Positions 1 through 11,460 of a DNA stretch of 64,000 nucleotides are shown piece after piece. Origin of the DNA: Alnus glutinosa (taxonomy: Eukaryota > Streptophyta > Magnoliopsida > Fagales > Betulaceae); contig NC_084887.1 in assembly GCF_958979055.1 (NCBI RefSeq), forward strand, positions 25,045,044-25,109,043, in the 5' to 3' direction. Made by a program: the position numbers and the translations under genes. Below the pieces are notes generated by a model. That model ran no database searches and was not told where the DNA came from. It saw only the letters and a program-made list of their open reading frames with translations. Every line of letters begins with the position of its first letter. Position 1 is the stretch's first letter.

Positions 1-2444
1 CTAAAGTTGCAAACTTCAGAATCTATAACAACATCAAGAAGACACCAAACTGTGGGGTGAAAAGCAAAACTCGGAGGAATGAGTTGGGCAGCCAAGTTGC
101 TAAACTTGTAAATTGTATAAATAATAAAACCTTTTGTATAACCCCTAAAAAACCATAAGTAAGATAGATCCCTAAGCAACTCCCTCAATATTTGGACCCA
201 ACCTGTATTGAACTACATTTGTCACTCACAATTAAAGTACAAGGCTGCAATATGACATCAGATATTAAAACGAATCTTATCTGACAACAGCAACCAGAAT
301 CAGTTCTGTGAACCTTAATTTTGATAGTACACATGAAAACTACAGAGAAAATTTTCCCATGATGATAATTAGGTGGATATTGAGGAGCATGAGACAGAAA
401 AGACAACCTAAAATGTAAAAAGACCTTAACATTTTTTTTTTCTTCATATAGAAGATGAATTTAACATATACTTAGAATGGGCTTTACTAAACTCTATCAC
501 TTATCGCAACATAGTCTAGGAATTCAGTAACACTTTTAGTTCCCCAAACTGTAAATGTCAGTGCTTTCTATGGTAAGAGACTATATATCTGGACACACAA
601 TGATTTCAAGCTATAGAGACTAATCAAAACAACTCTAAGACAACACAGAACATCCATTTTCGTAATGTATAAGTCTAAAATCTTTTTCTTCTCTGAAATG
701 AAATATTCGAAAACAAACAAATCCAATAAATTTCTTGTAGAACCTTTCCTGTGACCATATTATAGCAGAGCCATGAAAAGGTTGCATGAATTGGGCAGTT
801 GTATCTGAAAAAGGTGACCGAGTCATTGGTAGAATAAACTCGAGAAATCTCTTCAAAACTCAGCCAAATCAGAAATTTGGTTGGGCAAGTAACATGAGAA
901 AAGACAATTGGGCCATTTTAGTTTTGCGACGGATCAATACAAAGGAACAGGAAACCCTACCAAACATGAAGAACTCGGAAGAAAAAAAAGTGTTATCTAT
1001 AGGACCATAATAGAAGTTTTTCCACGAAGATACCTCTATCACATTAAGTGAAAAGAAGAGCAAAATCTAGACCTGCACATTTTAAAAATTTATTGTGAAG
1101 TTGCACAATATTAGCTGCATTTATGTTTGCAACAAGCAATTGAATAAAATTTAAATTAAATGCACTACTTTGGATAAAATTTGGGAAAAGAGTCTTTGGA
1201 AAAGTTCAATAAATAGAAAACCAAGATTACCACTTGGTCATTACATCAAAGGCGTAAAGGTTATGGAGATGTTTTGTAACACCCCGGTCTCACATTGTGA
1301 AAATGAGTAGCCCACATAGACAGTAGATAGTTTATAAGAGATGCTCATGGGTGCGAAGTCTCACATTGCTTATTGAGCTTTATAAGTAATTATAGGAAAG
1401 CTCCAAATCAACTAGTCCTTTTGGGGTGATAGCGTAAATGTGATTAGCGTTTTTTCCTGAGTCGTTACATGTTTAATATGGAATTACCCATTAAATTTTT
1501 TTAGAATATATATATATATATATAAGGAAAAAGAGATCACTAATAAGATAACCTCCAGCCAATAGCTTCATCTTTAAAGATAAATTAAAATGTCAACGTG
1601 CCAAAACCTTTAATACTCTGACTTAATCGCATACTAGCAATATCGATATGAAGAAGTATCTCTACTAGATCAACATATTACAAATACGTTACATTCCATT
1701 TTTAGTAATGACCTGAAGCTTTAAAATGAATTACAAGTAAACCCTGATCAGCAACTAAGTTCCAAGAATTGAAAGTAGACTCTCAAGTTCTACTAATGTA
1801 AATATATATACAAGTAATATTTGCCTTTAACGTTAAAGATTTCATCTTATGTGACTGTTTTCATGAGATCAACATTTTTAGCACTAATTTTAGACCACAA
1901 ATTGGATCATTCTAGGACCCCAAACTCCACGTCCCAGATGTTCGTGCATCAACGGAATAATCCATACATAGATTTCACAAAATAACCCCAAGTAAACAAC
2001 CAATTAAATTAATACATTGACTTCGACAAATAATTTATTCTCCTCTCCTTGCACATATCTGATCATAATGCTTAGATCAGTTACCTCAAAAAGGAAAAAC
2101 CAGCAACAAATTAGCATACCATGTAAGGCATATCTATGTTCCACCCTACACCACACATAAGAAGCAGCAAACTTAATCATATAAATACAAGATGGAGAAC
2201 ATTCTTTCAACAGAAACTGATCATTCTGATCAAAAGTTATATATAACCTTTAAGAGCTAAGGAAGGCCGCTGTTACAATATTTAACCAAATGTTTCACAA
2301 TTTAAAGACAATAAATTTGACAAGCATGCAAGTACAGTTTTCTGATTGCATGCATAGTGAACACATACACATTGTAAATGCAGTAAGGATCCTGGATATA
2401 CAGCCAATAATACAATAAAAACATCAATTATCCAAAGCAATCAC
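1..2444 (-). other. Intron 3 of the LUC7-like gene (partial)
   Basis: I see no further LUC7 exon on the minus strand here, so this stretch is read as intron running off the window. It is AT-rich, contains the 195-bp TRIM-like LTR at 1275-1469 and a short TA tract near 1508-1523, and shows no other protein similarity that I recognise. Confidence 0.5.
1275..1469. mobile_element. Solo LTR of a TRIM-like retroelement
   Basis: A 195-bp unit begins TGTAACACCCC and ends GTTACA, giving the TG...CA termini of an LTR. It is flanked on both sides by TGTTT (1270-1274 and 1470-1474), a perfect 5-bp target duplication. The size and the TGTAACACCCC start are typical of small plant TRIM LTRs, but I see no Cassandra-type 5S rRNA segment. 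It sits in the third intron of the LUC7-like gene. No internal domain or second LTR is visible, so it is read as a solo LTR left by recombination. Confidence 0.6.
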
Positions 2445-3322
2445 CTTTCTTTCAACTTTTGATCATGTATTCTAGGGCACGGTCCTGAACCAATGAACAA
2501 CAAACGATAATTAGTCAAACCTCACTCACCAAACATCAAAACAAATGCTCCAGTTGGTCGCTGATAAATTTCAGAAAAAAAATAAATAAATCATAGTTTT
2601 ATCTTACACTTCTAGCAATATCTAGAAGCTAAATAATCTAAAACTTTGCGCAACTGAGCCAAATAAACCTGATTAGCTACACTATATTAGAATCCTCAAC
2701 TTTCGAAAACCAAAACAGTAAAACTCATATTGTTACGAAAGATCCTAATTCTTCATTTCATTTTCTCACTCTTCTCATCAACCAAACAGAGAGGCAATAC
2801 TTTAATTTGTTGGCAACAAAGAGTGGGGAAACAAAAATCACAAGTAACTAATATTTCTTTTTTTTCCTTGGTTTTCTCAGCAACCAAACAGAATCTCAAA
2901 CTAAGCAAAATCCAATAGAAATTTAACTTCAGCTCACCCAGATCGCTCCGCGTATTGACGAAGAGATCGTGCGGACAAAACCGAACCATATAGCAAGCGC
3001 AAACCTCCTTACTGTCCCATGTAATTTCCTTGTACCCCTTTCTCTCTTCCTCCGTCAAATTACGAGCTAAAAATTTCACCAAAAGCAACCGAAAATAAAA
3101 TCAAATAAATTGAAAACAAAAAGGCATTCTTTCATATCCATATCTAATCAAACAGAATTGCAAAAACTAAATTACAACGCTCAATGCACCCAGTTTTCCA
3201 TATAGCCATCAAACAAAAGCAAACTAGAATAAAAAGTGAAAACTTTTGGGAAGCGGAAATTAGGTTTAGCGGGAAATACCTGAACCCATAAGCTCGTCTA
3301 GCAGAGCTCTCTGAGCGTCCAT
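2445..3322 (-). CDS. LUC7-like U1 snRNP splicing factor, 5' exons only (gene continues beyond the left edge)
   Basis: LUC7-family proteins are U1 snRNP components that help choose 5' splice sites in the nucleus. Three exons are visible on the minus strand: 3280-3322, 2938-3066 and 2445-2484. All have GT/AG borders and they join in frame into about 70 residues. The product starts MDAQRALLDELMGS and continues ARNLTEEERKGYKE. It then shows the first CCCH zinc finger of the family, read as VCACYMVRFCPHDLF followed by GPCPRIHD. Plant members are about 350-400 residues, so most of the protein, including the second finger and the RS-rich tail, must lie left of position 1. Intron 3 is at least 2.4 kb and carries a TRIM-like LTR. 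The start ATG at 3322 is the only in-frame ATG before the conserved N-terminus. The family is clear; the subfamily is not tested. Confidence 0.88.
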
Positions 3323-3849
3323 GGCTAAGGGAGGTTCAGAAGTGAGATTGACGAAATTTCAATCAGAAAGGATTTTAAAGGTTTTATTGATAATTGGGGA
3401 TTTTATGGTTTGGGGTTTCGTGAGAGACAGAGACAGCGGTAACAGCTGGTTGTGCTGTGGTACATAACAAACAGGGGGGTTAATCTGGATCCTTTTTATG
3501 GGTTAAGGATTTTCCCCCACTAGCGCAAGGAAATTCTAATCCAAGCACTAGAAAGGTTTGCCATTTTGTATTTGTCCTTTGAGCCAGTTGGGAATACATT
3601 GGCGAAATATTCCAATAATTACCCTGGTTTTTTTTTTTTCTTTTCTTTTATTTGTGGTATTTAAAAAGTTTCTTACGATATATTATAGGTTTACAACTTT
3701 TATATAATTTTTATACAACTCTTTTTAAAATTAATTATTGAATATGTAGAACCCGCATGTAAAAAAATATATCTAATAGTTAGTTTGAAAAAAAACTGTT
3801 CGAGTCGTATAAAAGTTATGTAACAATCATTTCTCTTCTTTTATCTCTA
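3323..3849. other. Leader and promoter side of the LUC7-like gene
   Basis: Minus-strand leader and promoter of the LUC7-like gene probably lie at about 3323-3480, where base composition is more balanced. Left of 3850 the sequence becomes AT-rich with short homopolymers. I see no TATA box that I would defend and no second gene. Confidence 0.4.
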
Positions 3850-4208
3850 TCGAAAAGATTACACGTTAGTCCAACATTAGTCAATTTGCAATATTTTTCC
3901 AAACTTTTAATTAAAGCAATGTATTCCTCCTAAACTATTAGAAAATTGCAATGTATGACTTTTGTCTCACAAAAAGATAAAAATACTCCTAAAATATATA
4001 TAAACGGTGGTCGTGAGTCTACTGCCGTGGATCACCAGTTTTTTTTTTTTTTTTTTAAAAAAGTAATTTTTTATGTATTTTTTTACATTTTTGTAAGGGT
4101 ACTTTTGTCATTTTTTGTACATAAGGGGTACATTGCAATTTTCTGGTAATTTGGAATGGACATTACAAATTACCTGATAATTTGAAAGAGATATATGTAC
4201 TTTTATTG
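3850..4208. mobile_element. Diverged long-TIR MITE, MULE-like
   Basis: The two ends are imperfect inverted copies. The left arm carries AGAAAATTGCAATGTA near 3940 and the right arm carries TACATTGCAATTTTCT near 4128. The organisation, with an A/T-rich centre and a 'GGGTANTTTTGTCATT' motif beginning the right arm, matches the better preserved elements at 10893 and 26445. I could not find a clean target duplication, so both boundaries are approximate. Confidence 0.45.
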
Positions 4209-4474
4209 TTTGTATTTTTTTTTTTAATAATACTCTCAAATTTTACTCATTTTCCAAGGTACCTATGATCATTGACAAAAGTCTTTAAATGCGCATAGGG
4301 AGCGGCCAACCCCCGTCCCCATCAGGTGAGAGATAGCCTCTCTTCGAAGGGGCATCAACCACTCCCCCTACACTTAATAAGGGATGACCTTCCATCGGTG
4401 ATTGTTTTAAGTGTGGGAGGCGGCCATCCTCCCCCACACTAGTAAGGAATGACCTTAAAAGTCTATATGGTATT

Positions 4475-4656
4475 GAGTAATGCTAGAAGTCACTATTTTG
4501 TTTCTCTTGTGTCCCTTTAAGAATTGTGTAACTTTTAAAATCATCGTTGAACTTATGATTGATCACTATTGAATTTTGATCTAGTAGTGATTTTAAAAGT
4601 TACATTATTCTTGAAGATACACAATAATGACACAAGAGTAACTTCTATAATTACTC
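4475..4656. mobile_element. 182-bp MULE-type MITE (reference copy of its family)
   Basis: The ends are GAGTAATGCTAGAAGTCAC and its inverted counterpart, which ends ATTACTC. The flanks TATGGTATT (4466-4474) and TATGGTACT (4657-4665) form a 9-bp target duplication with one mismatch. The centre is a second inverted repeat around 'TTTTAAAATCATCG'. Related copies occur at 27569 and about 54223, each carrying a further insertion, and a diverged one near 9660. This copy therefore shows the uninterrupted form. A 9-bp duplication is the MULE signature. Confidence 0.7.
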
Positions 4657-5041
4657 TATGGTACTTACCACGTCGACTATTAAAAATATGAAATATCAGT
4701 GACAATCTATGTAGCAATCCAAGTAATACTTATTAAGTCAGTCATTAAAATGTATATTATCACGTGGTGGTCATTTTTCATAAAATTTGGACATGTCACG
4801 TATTATTTTTACCCACCGTTAGGTTTTATATATATAAAGGGAAAAAAAAAGAAAAAAGAAAAAAAAAAAAGAAAAAGGACTTGAATGGCTTATAGAAAGG
4901 CCATTCATAAAGGTTAGTTGCTTATAAAGCATTTATGTAGGGAGTATTGTACATTGTAATACATATAATGGAAAACTCGTTATATAATAGCTTTACAATT
5001 ATTATTCATGTATGGTATTCATTATAATAGTTGAAGCTATG

Positions 5042-5330
5042 ATGCGAGCAATGGGCTTTCCAAAGGGCTGGATCCGGATTATCATGAGATGTGTCACTAG
5101 CGTCTCCTATTCCGTGTTGGTCAATGGATCCCTATACGAATAGTTTAATCCTTCGTGAGGTTTACGACAGAGAGACCCCCTCTCTCCATATTTATTTTTA
5201 CTAGTGGCTGAAGGTCTGAGGTCATTGATAGTTAAGGCTGAACAGGAAGGGAAACTTTCGGGTGTCCCGGTTTCAGCAGGGGGTTATCGCTTTACACACA
5301 TATTTTTTGCGGATGATAGCCTCTTTTTTT
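5042..5330 (+). pseudogene. LINE (L1-type) reverse transcriptase fragment
   Basis: In one frame the segment reads MRAMGFPKGWIRIIMRCVTS, then VSYSVLVNGS, LRQRDPLSPYLF and finally FFADDSLFF. These are conserved blocks of plant non-LTR retrotransposon reverse transcriptase, including the catalytic (F/Y)ADD box. Two in-frame stops are present, TAG at 5141 and TGA at 5156, and the usual G of RQGDP is R. The fragment covers only the central palm region and ends in a T/A homopolymer at about 5330. It is a dead, truncated copy with no flanking gene of its own. Confidence 0.88.
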
Positions 5331-5609
5331 TTAAAAAAAAAAAATTATAAGTAAAGAATAAACTCTACATCTATTTTATTTTTTTTTTTCAAAATAAGCT
5401 TATCTACTTAATAGAAAACACTTTCTCAAATGTGTATCCACTATAATATACTTTTAAAAAAATTTGTTACCTTTACGTTATATCAAAATATTTTTTTTCA
5501 AACAAATAACACAAAGCACTTCTCCAAATAAATTAATTATCTATCTCTTGCATTACAAGAGACAATATATTTTTATTATTGGAGCTAGGATAGTGAATAA
5601 ATTAGTAAA
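5331..5609. other. AT-rich spacer without a recognised gene
   Basis: The stretch has poly(T)/poly(A) runs at its left end and no coding similarity on either strand. The nine bases ATTAGTAAA at 5601-5609 are the left target duplication of the next element. Confidence 0.4.
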
Positions 5610-6276
5610 GGGAAAAATACATTTTATCCCTTCAAAATTTGACAACTTTTTCACTTTTGCCTATGATGTTTAAAAAGTGGCAATGTAACACAACAAAGTT
5701 TTCGAAAATTCCAAAGTAAGCACTCTATTAATTATTTATGTATTCTTTAATAGAAATTATTGAAAATACCTAAATACCCTTATTATTATTTTTTAAAAAA
5801 TATTAATAAGAAAAGAAATAAAAGAAGAAGAAAAATACAAAGAAGTGGCCACCCTTACGGCCGGCCCAAAGGGCCAAATGGGGGTGGCCAAAACCACTCT
5901 CAAAGCCACCCCCATTTGGCCAAGGGGGTGGCTGATTCACTCCAATATGACCGGAATGGAGCTGGCCAGCTCCATTCCGCCTAGATGGGGGTGGCTACGG
6001 GCACCCTTTTTTTTTATTATTATTTTTTAAAAAAATAAAAAAGAAAATAATGTCATTTGGGGAATTAACACATGTATATGAGGCAATTTTAAAAAGTTTG
6101 TTCCGAAAAAATGCACATGCATCACACGTGAGCCATTTTCCATCAAAGAAGACAGAAGAATAGCTAACGAAATGCTTACATTGAAAATTTCAAAAACTTT
6201 ATTGGAATACTTTTTAAATATCATAAATAAAAGTGAAAAAAATAGTCAAACTTTAAGGGTAAAATATATTTTTCCC
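5610..6276. mobile_element. 667-bp MULE-type MITE with a GGCCACCC palindromic core
   Basis: The element starts GGGAAAAATAC and ends with the inverted form ATTTTTCCC. It is flanked by ATTAGTAAA (5601-5609) and TTTAGTAAA (6277-6285), a 9-bp duplication with one mismatch. The arms are long imperfect inverted repeats that include 'ACTTTTAGCCTA...'-like segments. The centre at about 5845-6005 is GC-rich and built from repeated, oppositely oriented GGGGGTGGC and GCCACCCCC words that could fold into a strong hairpin. There is no transposase, so it is non-autonomous. The same core motif appears at 35320 and 62850. Confidence 0.68.
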
Positions 6277-6399
6277 TTTAGTAAACTGTTTTCTAATGGT
6301 TTGCAAGTAATTCAAAAGATATTCAAAATACATCTCTTTAGCTAGCATTTATGATGGCATCATAAATTAGTTAGAAACTAGTTCCTTGCATTTCATGCG

Positions 6400-7330
6400 C
6401 TAAAAGCAAAGAGGCGGAGGAACAACCTCATGAGGGAGGTGGCCGGAAAGGTTCAGAAAAGGGGGGATAAAAAGACTTTGCTTTCTCCCTTCTCCCCTCT
6501 TCTTCTCCGCCTAGTGCGGTTGTTTTACCTCCCCTCTATGTTACTGGTTCTCTTCTTTTTCCTTCTTTTTTCCCCCTGAGCAGAGGCGCCGCTGTTCTCC
6601 CTTCCCCAGTCCACCTTGACCCGCATGGTCGCCCCCCTCTGGCCATGCTCCACTCCCTATTGATGTGTCGTTCGTGGTCTTTTAGTGGTGCTCAAATCCG
6701 GATCTCTCAAAGCCTGATCTGTCACGATCCGTTCTTCCGTTGCTCCGACGCGCCACTCCAACATCTTCATCGACCTCCTAGCTTTCTGCCGCTGCCTCAT
6801 CCAATCACCACGCGCCATTGCGTGTTCTCCGAGCTGTTGCTAGATGCTCTCCCGCCAGTCTTCCCCCGCCCCGTCTTCTGTTCAAGCTGTTGCTCAGTGG
6901 GCTTTAGTACTGCTTTTCTCTTTTTCCCCCGTAATTTTCTTTTTATTGTGTTTTGTAGCTCTTTTCGTATTTTCCTGCTTTTTTGTTTTGTGGGTTGTTG
7001 TCTCATTGTTTTTTGTTGTTTTGATCTTGCCATGAAGACTTTTGTAACCGAAATTGTGTTGGTTCCTCTCTTTCATGCAGTCCCTACATTAGACTACGAC
7101 AGCGCATATTCGGCTTCAGCCTCTTTGTAGTGGCTGTGGCTGGTTCCAAGTGGGGGTTTAGATATGTTCTCCTTAATCTGTGTCATTTTTGTTTTGTAAC
7201 TGCCTTATGCGGCCCCTTGAGAATATTGGGTTACTTGTTTGATCTATATCCTACTTGTAATGATTTTCGCATTGTTTTGTTTGTGTTAGACCTGTTGTTG
7301 AAGAGCTCACTCTATTTTTGTTTTTAGAAT
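6400..7330 (+). other. GC-richer, pyrimidine-rich non-coding block, possibly a retroposon
   Basis: This block differs from its AT-rich surroundings. It is C/T-rich, with many TCTTCTTCTCC-like words, and from about 6900 on it is rich in T and G. The open frames here have no recognisable domain and overlap on both strands, so I do not call a gene. In texture it resembles the reversed retroposons at 47581 and 61100. No poly(A) tail or target duplication was found, so this is only a comparison. Confidence 0.3.
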
Positions 7331-8223
7331 CACTTACTCTTTTTTTTTTTCTTCAAATCAAGAATGAAAAGAATCATTTCCTATAACCATTTCCTTAATC
7401 ATTTAATATATATATATATATATATATATACACGATCGCGTCATTGTCATTACTTTTTTTTTTTTTTTTTTTAAGTTGTCATTGTCATTACTTATTACAA
7501 ATAGTTTTTTGCTTGTAGAACTTCATGTTATCGAATAAGTTATCTTAATGAGTGGGCTTTTATTGAAGGCCCCATTGGGATGCATTTGGAGACAAGGGAC
7601 GGCTTTCTTTCAGTGGGAAAAAAAAAAAAAAAAAAAAAAAAGGTTGAAAAGCAAATTTAGCTGATTGCTTTGTGGGTCCACAACTTTGTCCTCAGATTTA
7701 CTTTAATTTTTCAAGTAATAAACACAAAAATGTTTTTTACTGACGAACAAAAAAAAAAAAGTATCACCGTTGTTGAAAGAAACGTTATTTTATTCTCAAG
7801 TTGTTTCACTACTGATTACATCCAATTTGCCGGTGGCCATGATTGGGTATTATTTTATTTTTTATTAGTTTTAAAAATATATTTGGGTAGGTTTTTTAAA
7901 TTTAAGTTTATTCAAGTTTTATTCAACTTTTTTTTTAATTTTGTCTTGAGTTTTTAAACCATCCATACATAATATTAAAAGACAATTTTTTTTTTTGGGT
8001 ATTAACAATTTTGAATATAGTAAAAGATGGTAAATTATAATAAAAAAAAATTGCACTCCCAAACTAGCAGAATTACTAAAATACTTTTTGACATGTATCC
8101 ACATATATCAAGACAGTAATTTAGATAATATATTGTGAGATAGTCCATACAATATTCATCTACTGAAATAAATTTTGGCCTATTCGGCCACCTATTCGAG
8201 TAGATAAGTTTCACATAGACTTT
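7331..8223. other. AT-rich spacer with microsatellites
   Basis: It contains a TA repeat at about 7407-7430, a T run at 7453-7472 and an A run at 7618-7641. No coding similarity or element ends were recognised. Confidence 0.4.
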
Positions 8224-8233
8224 ATTACATGTG

Positions 8234-8343
8234 TTTTCAAGGGGTAGTTCAATCGGTTGTGGACTACGCCTCATGAAGTGCAGGTCACTAGTTCGAATCC
8301 CTCATCCCCTTGTGTGTGTGGACATGTAAAAAAAAAAAAAAAA
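8234..8343 (+). mobile_element. tRNA-derived SINE
   Basis: A 110-bp unit carries a pol III A box, TAGTTCAATCGG at 8245-8256, and a B box, AGTTCGAATCC at about 8290-8300, at tRNA-like spacing. It ends in an A run. The flanks ATTACATGTG (8224-8233 and 8344-8353) are an identical 10-bp target duplication. The body cannot fold as a tRNA beyond the promoter boxes, so it is a SINE, not a tRNA gene. It lies about 300 bp upstream of the PEX11 start and could affect that promoter, though nothing in the sequence proves it. Confidence 0.8.
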
Positions 8344-8638
8344 ATTACATGTGCCGTCAAAATTAATAATAATTTAGATAGAAAATGATTGGATATATCG
8401 AAAGTCTAGTACTGTAGTACTGCTTGAAAATTTAATTTAGTTTAGTGGCACAGAAGAGAAGACTAGTAGTATGGGGATCGGAAAATAAGGTCCAACGACG
8501 AGCATACCCTTATAGCATTATCCAAAAGCCAAATTCTGTGGCTCTCCTTTACTTTTCTACTGATTAATTTGAACCCAAAGTGATATCTGAACAAACACGT
8601 ACAATCAGCTGTTCTGTTCATCAAACCTCACTTCAGCC

Positions 8639-9319
8639 ATGAATGACAAAGTGGACAAGTTGGTCATCTTCCTAGCAAAGAGAGATGGTATTGACAAGCT
8701 TGTGAAGACCTTCCAATATACCTCCAAGCTTGTCCACTGGCACGCCGGAGCCACCCGTCCAGATATCGCCGGAAAAGCCAAGCAATGGGAGGTTGCCTCG
8801 GGGCTCAGCCGGAAGGCTTTTAGGAGTGGCCGGTTTCTCACCGGCTTCAATGGTCTGAGAAGAAGCCCTGGCTCAACCCCTGCCCTCCGGTTCCTAGCAG
8901 TTCTGGCTAACGCAGGCGAGATGGTGTATTTCTTTTTCGACCACTTTCTTTGGCTGTCAAGAATTGGAGTCTTGGACGCGAAGTTGGCACAAAAGATGAG
9001 CTTCATATCAGCATTTGGTGAGTCTTTTGGCTATATTTTCTTTATTATATCTGATTTCATTGCCATTAGAGAGGGAGTAGCGGCAGAGAAAAAGCTCGTC
9101 AGTGCTTCAGAAGGAGAACCAGAGGATGCGAAACAGAGCATCAAAAAGATCAAAGCTGATAGAGTGATGAGGCTGATGGCAGTGGCAGCTAATGTTGCCG
9201 ACTTGATTATTGGTGTGGCGGATATCGAACCCAACCCGTTCTGCAACCACGCTGTTGCTCTTGGGATCAGCGGATTGGTCTCTGCATGGGCTGGTTGGTA
9301 CAGAAATTGGCCCTCGTAG
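8639..9319 (+). CDS. PEX11B: Peroxisomal membrane protein PEX11 (plant PEX11A/B type)
   Basis: PEX11 proteins sit in the peroxisome membrane and drive its elongation and division. This single-exon frame encodes 226 residues, the usual length for the family. It opens with NDKVDKLVIFLAKRDGIDKL, the family amphipathic N-terminus. It continues with KQWEVASGLSRKAFRSGR and the stretch LAVLANAGEMVYFFFDH, and has further hydrophobic segments near residues 121-140 and 180-215. It ends GISGLVSAWAGWYRNWPS, the nearly invariant C-terminus of the plant PEX11A/B subgroup. The ATG at 8639 starts the conserved block directly, so the start is secure. No frameshift is seen. Upstream are a SINE and AT-rich DNA with no convincing TATA box. 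Assignment to PEX11B rather than PEX11A rests on remembered similarity. Confidence 0.95.
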   Translation: MNDKVDKLVIFLAKRDGIDKLVKTFQYTSKLVHWHAGATRPDIAGKAKQWEVASGLSRKAFRSGRFLTGFNGLRRSPGSTPALRFLAVLANAGEMVYFFFDHFLWLSRIGVLDAKLAQKMSFISAFGESFGYIFFIISDFIAIREGVAAEKKLVSASEGEPEDAKQSIKKIKADRVMRLMAVAANVADLIIGVADIEPNPFCNHAVALGISGLVSAWAGWYRNWPS

Positions 9320-10892
9320 GTTTAAGATTCCTGTTTAAAATGGAAAAACAAAAACAAAGAAGATGTTGGACATTGAGACACCCAAGTGTTATAGCTATGA
9401 GAATTAGTTACAAACTGATGATGTTGCATACTTGCATGTGTTTGAAACTCTGATCCCAATATGCAACTGTTCCTCCGGTGGTGTATGCATGTGTATAATA
9501 ACAAATACTGTACCTTCCAACATCATTCAAGAAAGCTTTAATTAGGCTTATCTGCGTAGGAGTGGTTTACTGTCACTTATTTGAAGAAAGAATGAATATA
9601 TATTCATTCTGTAACACCCCCATCAACCACCCGAAACCTGAATAATATTGAGAATTATATTTTTATCTTGTTAAAGTTGATACGATTTTTAAAATCATCG
9701 TTAAATTTGTGATGGATCATTATTAGATTTTAATCCAACGATGATTTTAAAAGTTAAGCTAACTTTGAGAGGATTAAAAAAAAAAAAAAAAAAGTCACTG
9801 GCAGTACTTTCCCAACAAAAGAAAGAAAAAGGATATATATTCACTTCGCTGCCCATTTTTATTCAACTAGTAACAGAGCACGTGCTTTACATTTGCACAT
9901 GGATTTTTCAATGATAATTTATCGTTTATATTAATTTTTATTTATCAAATAATAATTAAATCAAGTAATAAATTTTTTATTCGCTAATATCATTTTTTGC
10001 GGAATTATATATATATATATATATTCTACAAATATCTCACAATGCTGATATGTTAATCTCATCCAAAAAGTCGGCCATTATTAAAATTTTCAGTATTATG
10101 AAATATTTACTAAATAAATAGTCGTTTATTGACGTTTAAATATATATATAAAATGTACAAAAGATGTATGTGTATCATATCTCTCTTGTAAAAAGGTGTG
10201 AAAAATTTCTTTAAAAATTACTAAAGGTTACAAGAGACAATCCCAAATTACAAAGGGTTACAAGAGATGATGTCAATTACAAGTAATTTCCTTATGAAAA
10301 GCTTGACTAATTGAATTAGAGCATTTCCTTGTAGAGTGCTGAATGCAGACCTTTTCTTGTCTGCACCAAATGACCAAGATTTGCAATATATATAACAGTT
10401 TCCTTTTTTGGAAGATCAGCATCGTGTCCTTCAAGGAGTTCCTTTTCCATATGATGTTGCTTTGCCTGCAAGGATCCTAACTGTATGTTCTCTAGAATAG
10501 GCTACACAGATTTCAGTAAAAAAAGATGGGATGTAGGGTGATTTTAAGGTGTAGTTCTTCCTAATTTGAAGAAAAATATTGTTTAAAAGATCTAATATGA
10601 ATACTTTAGGATATTTTCAATTTCAAGGGAAATGAAAATAATTTATTACACGGACAAAATTTTGTTTTATTGTATTTAACGGTATATATGGTATCATGTT
10701 ATTTATAATTTTAGAAGTATGTGCATGGCAACATATACACCATTATATTTATAAATTTAATCTTAACCATAAAATAAATCATCTATATTTCAAATGATTT
10801 GAACTTGTTGCCCAATGGATTAAGATGGTCTCCATTTTTTTATTTTTTATTTTTTATTTTTTATATATATATATGTGACTACATTTTTTTAT
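9320..10892. other. Spacer between the PEX11 and CNR6-type genes, with repeat debris
   Basis: PEX11 3' sequence runs to about 9540. At about 9660-9800 there is a diverged copy of the 182-bp MITE family seen at 4475, recognised by the central inverted pair TTTTTAAAATCATCGTTAAA and GATGATTTTAAAAGTTA. Its ends are too worn to place. From 9830 to 10890 I see only AT-rich DNA with short TA repeats (10003-10022 and 10863-10874). Confidence 0.35.
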
Positions 10893-11460
10893 GAGAAAAA
10901 TACACATACCGCAGTCAAACTAAATTACCATTTCATTGTCAATGTGCCCCTCAAACTACTAATTGTGTCAATGTCCCCCTTAAAGCCAACTAAAAGACAA
11001 AAATAACCCTAAAAAAGTTTTAATAAGATAAACATATGTTGATAAATTCGAAAAAAAACAAAACTAAAACTAAAAAACAGAACCTTTTTTTTTTTTATAA
11101 AAAATATATCTTTTTTTTTTTTTAAAAAAAAACGAATTATTTTTGAAAGTTAGAAAAAAATACTTTTTTTTTCAAAAAAAAATCAGAAAAATGAAAATCC
11201 ATGGGGCAACCAAAATTATATAAAACAAAATCTCTTTTATTTTTTTTTATTTTTTTATTTTTTTTATAATTTATAATTTTTTTTTGTTTTGTTTTTATAT
11301 AATTTTTTTTAAAGAATTTTTATAATTTTATTATGAAGGGTATTTTTGTCATTAGCGGACATTGACATTCTTTGGTTGTTCATGAAAGAACATTAACACA
11401 ATTAATAGTTTGATGCGCACATTGATAATTGAGTTGTAGATTAAGATACGTACTTTTTTC
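10893..11460. mobile_element. 568-bp MULE-type MITE
   Basis: The arms are imperfect inverted repeats of about 120 bp. The left arm has GAGAAAAATACACATACC and later CAAACTACTAATTGTGTCA; the right arm carries the reverse complements, ending GATACGTACTTTTTTC. Flanks TTTTTTTAT (10884-10892) and ATTTTTTAT (11461-11469) make a 9-bp target duplication with one mismatch. The interior is poly(T)/poly(A). It lies upstream of the CNR6-type gene, ending about 540 bp before the start codon. Confidence 0.6.

Noticed and set aside
6645-7130. Open frame of 161 residues, rich in F, C, S and L
   Set aside because: It has no recognisable domain, overlaps other open frames on both strands, and its composition follows the T/C-rich DNA. 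It looks like a by-product of base composition.
8234-8343. Possible tRNA gene
   Set aside because: Pol III boxes are present, but an A tail and a 10-bp target duplication show a SINE, and the body does not give a tRNA cloverleaf.
10893-11460. Promoter or scaffold-attachment region because of long poly(T)/poly(A)
   Set aside because: The inverted arms and 9-bp duplication explain the segment as a MITE.
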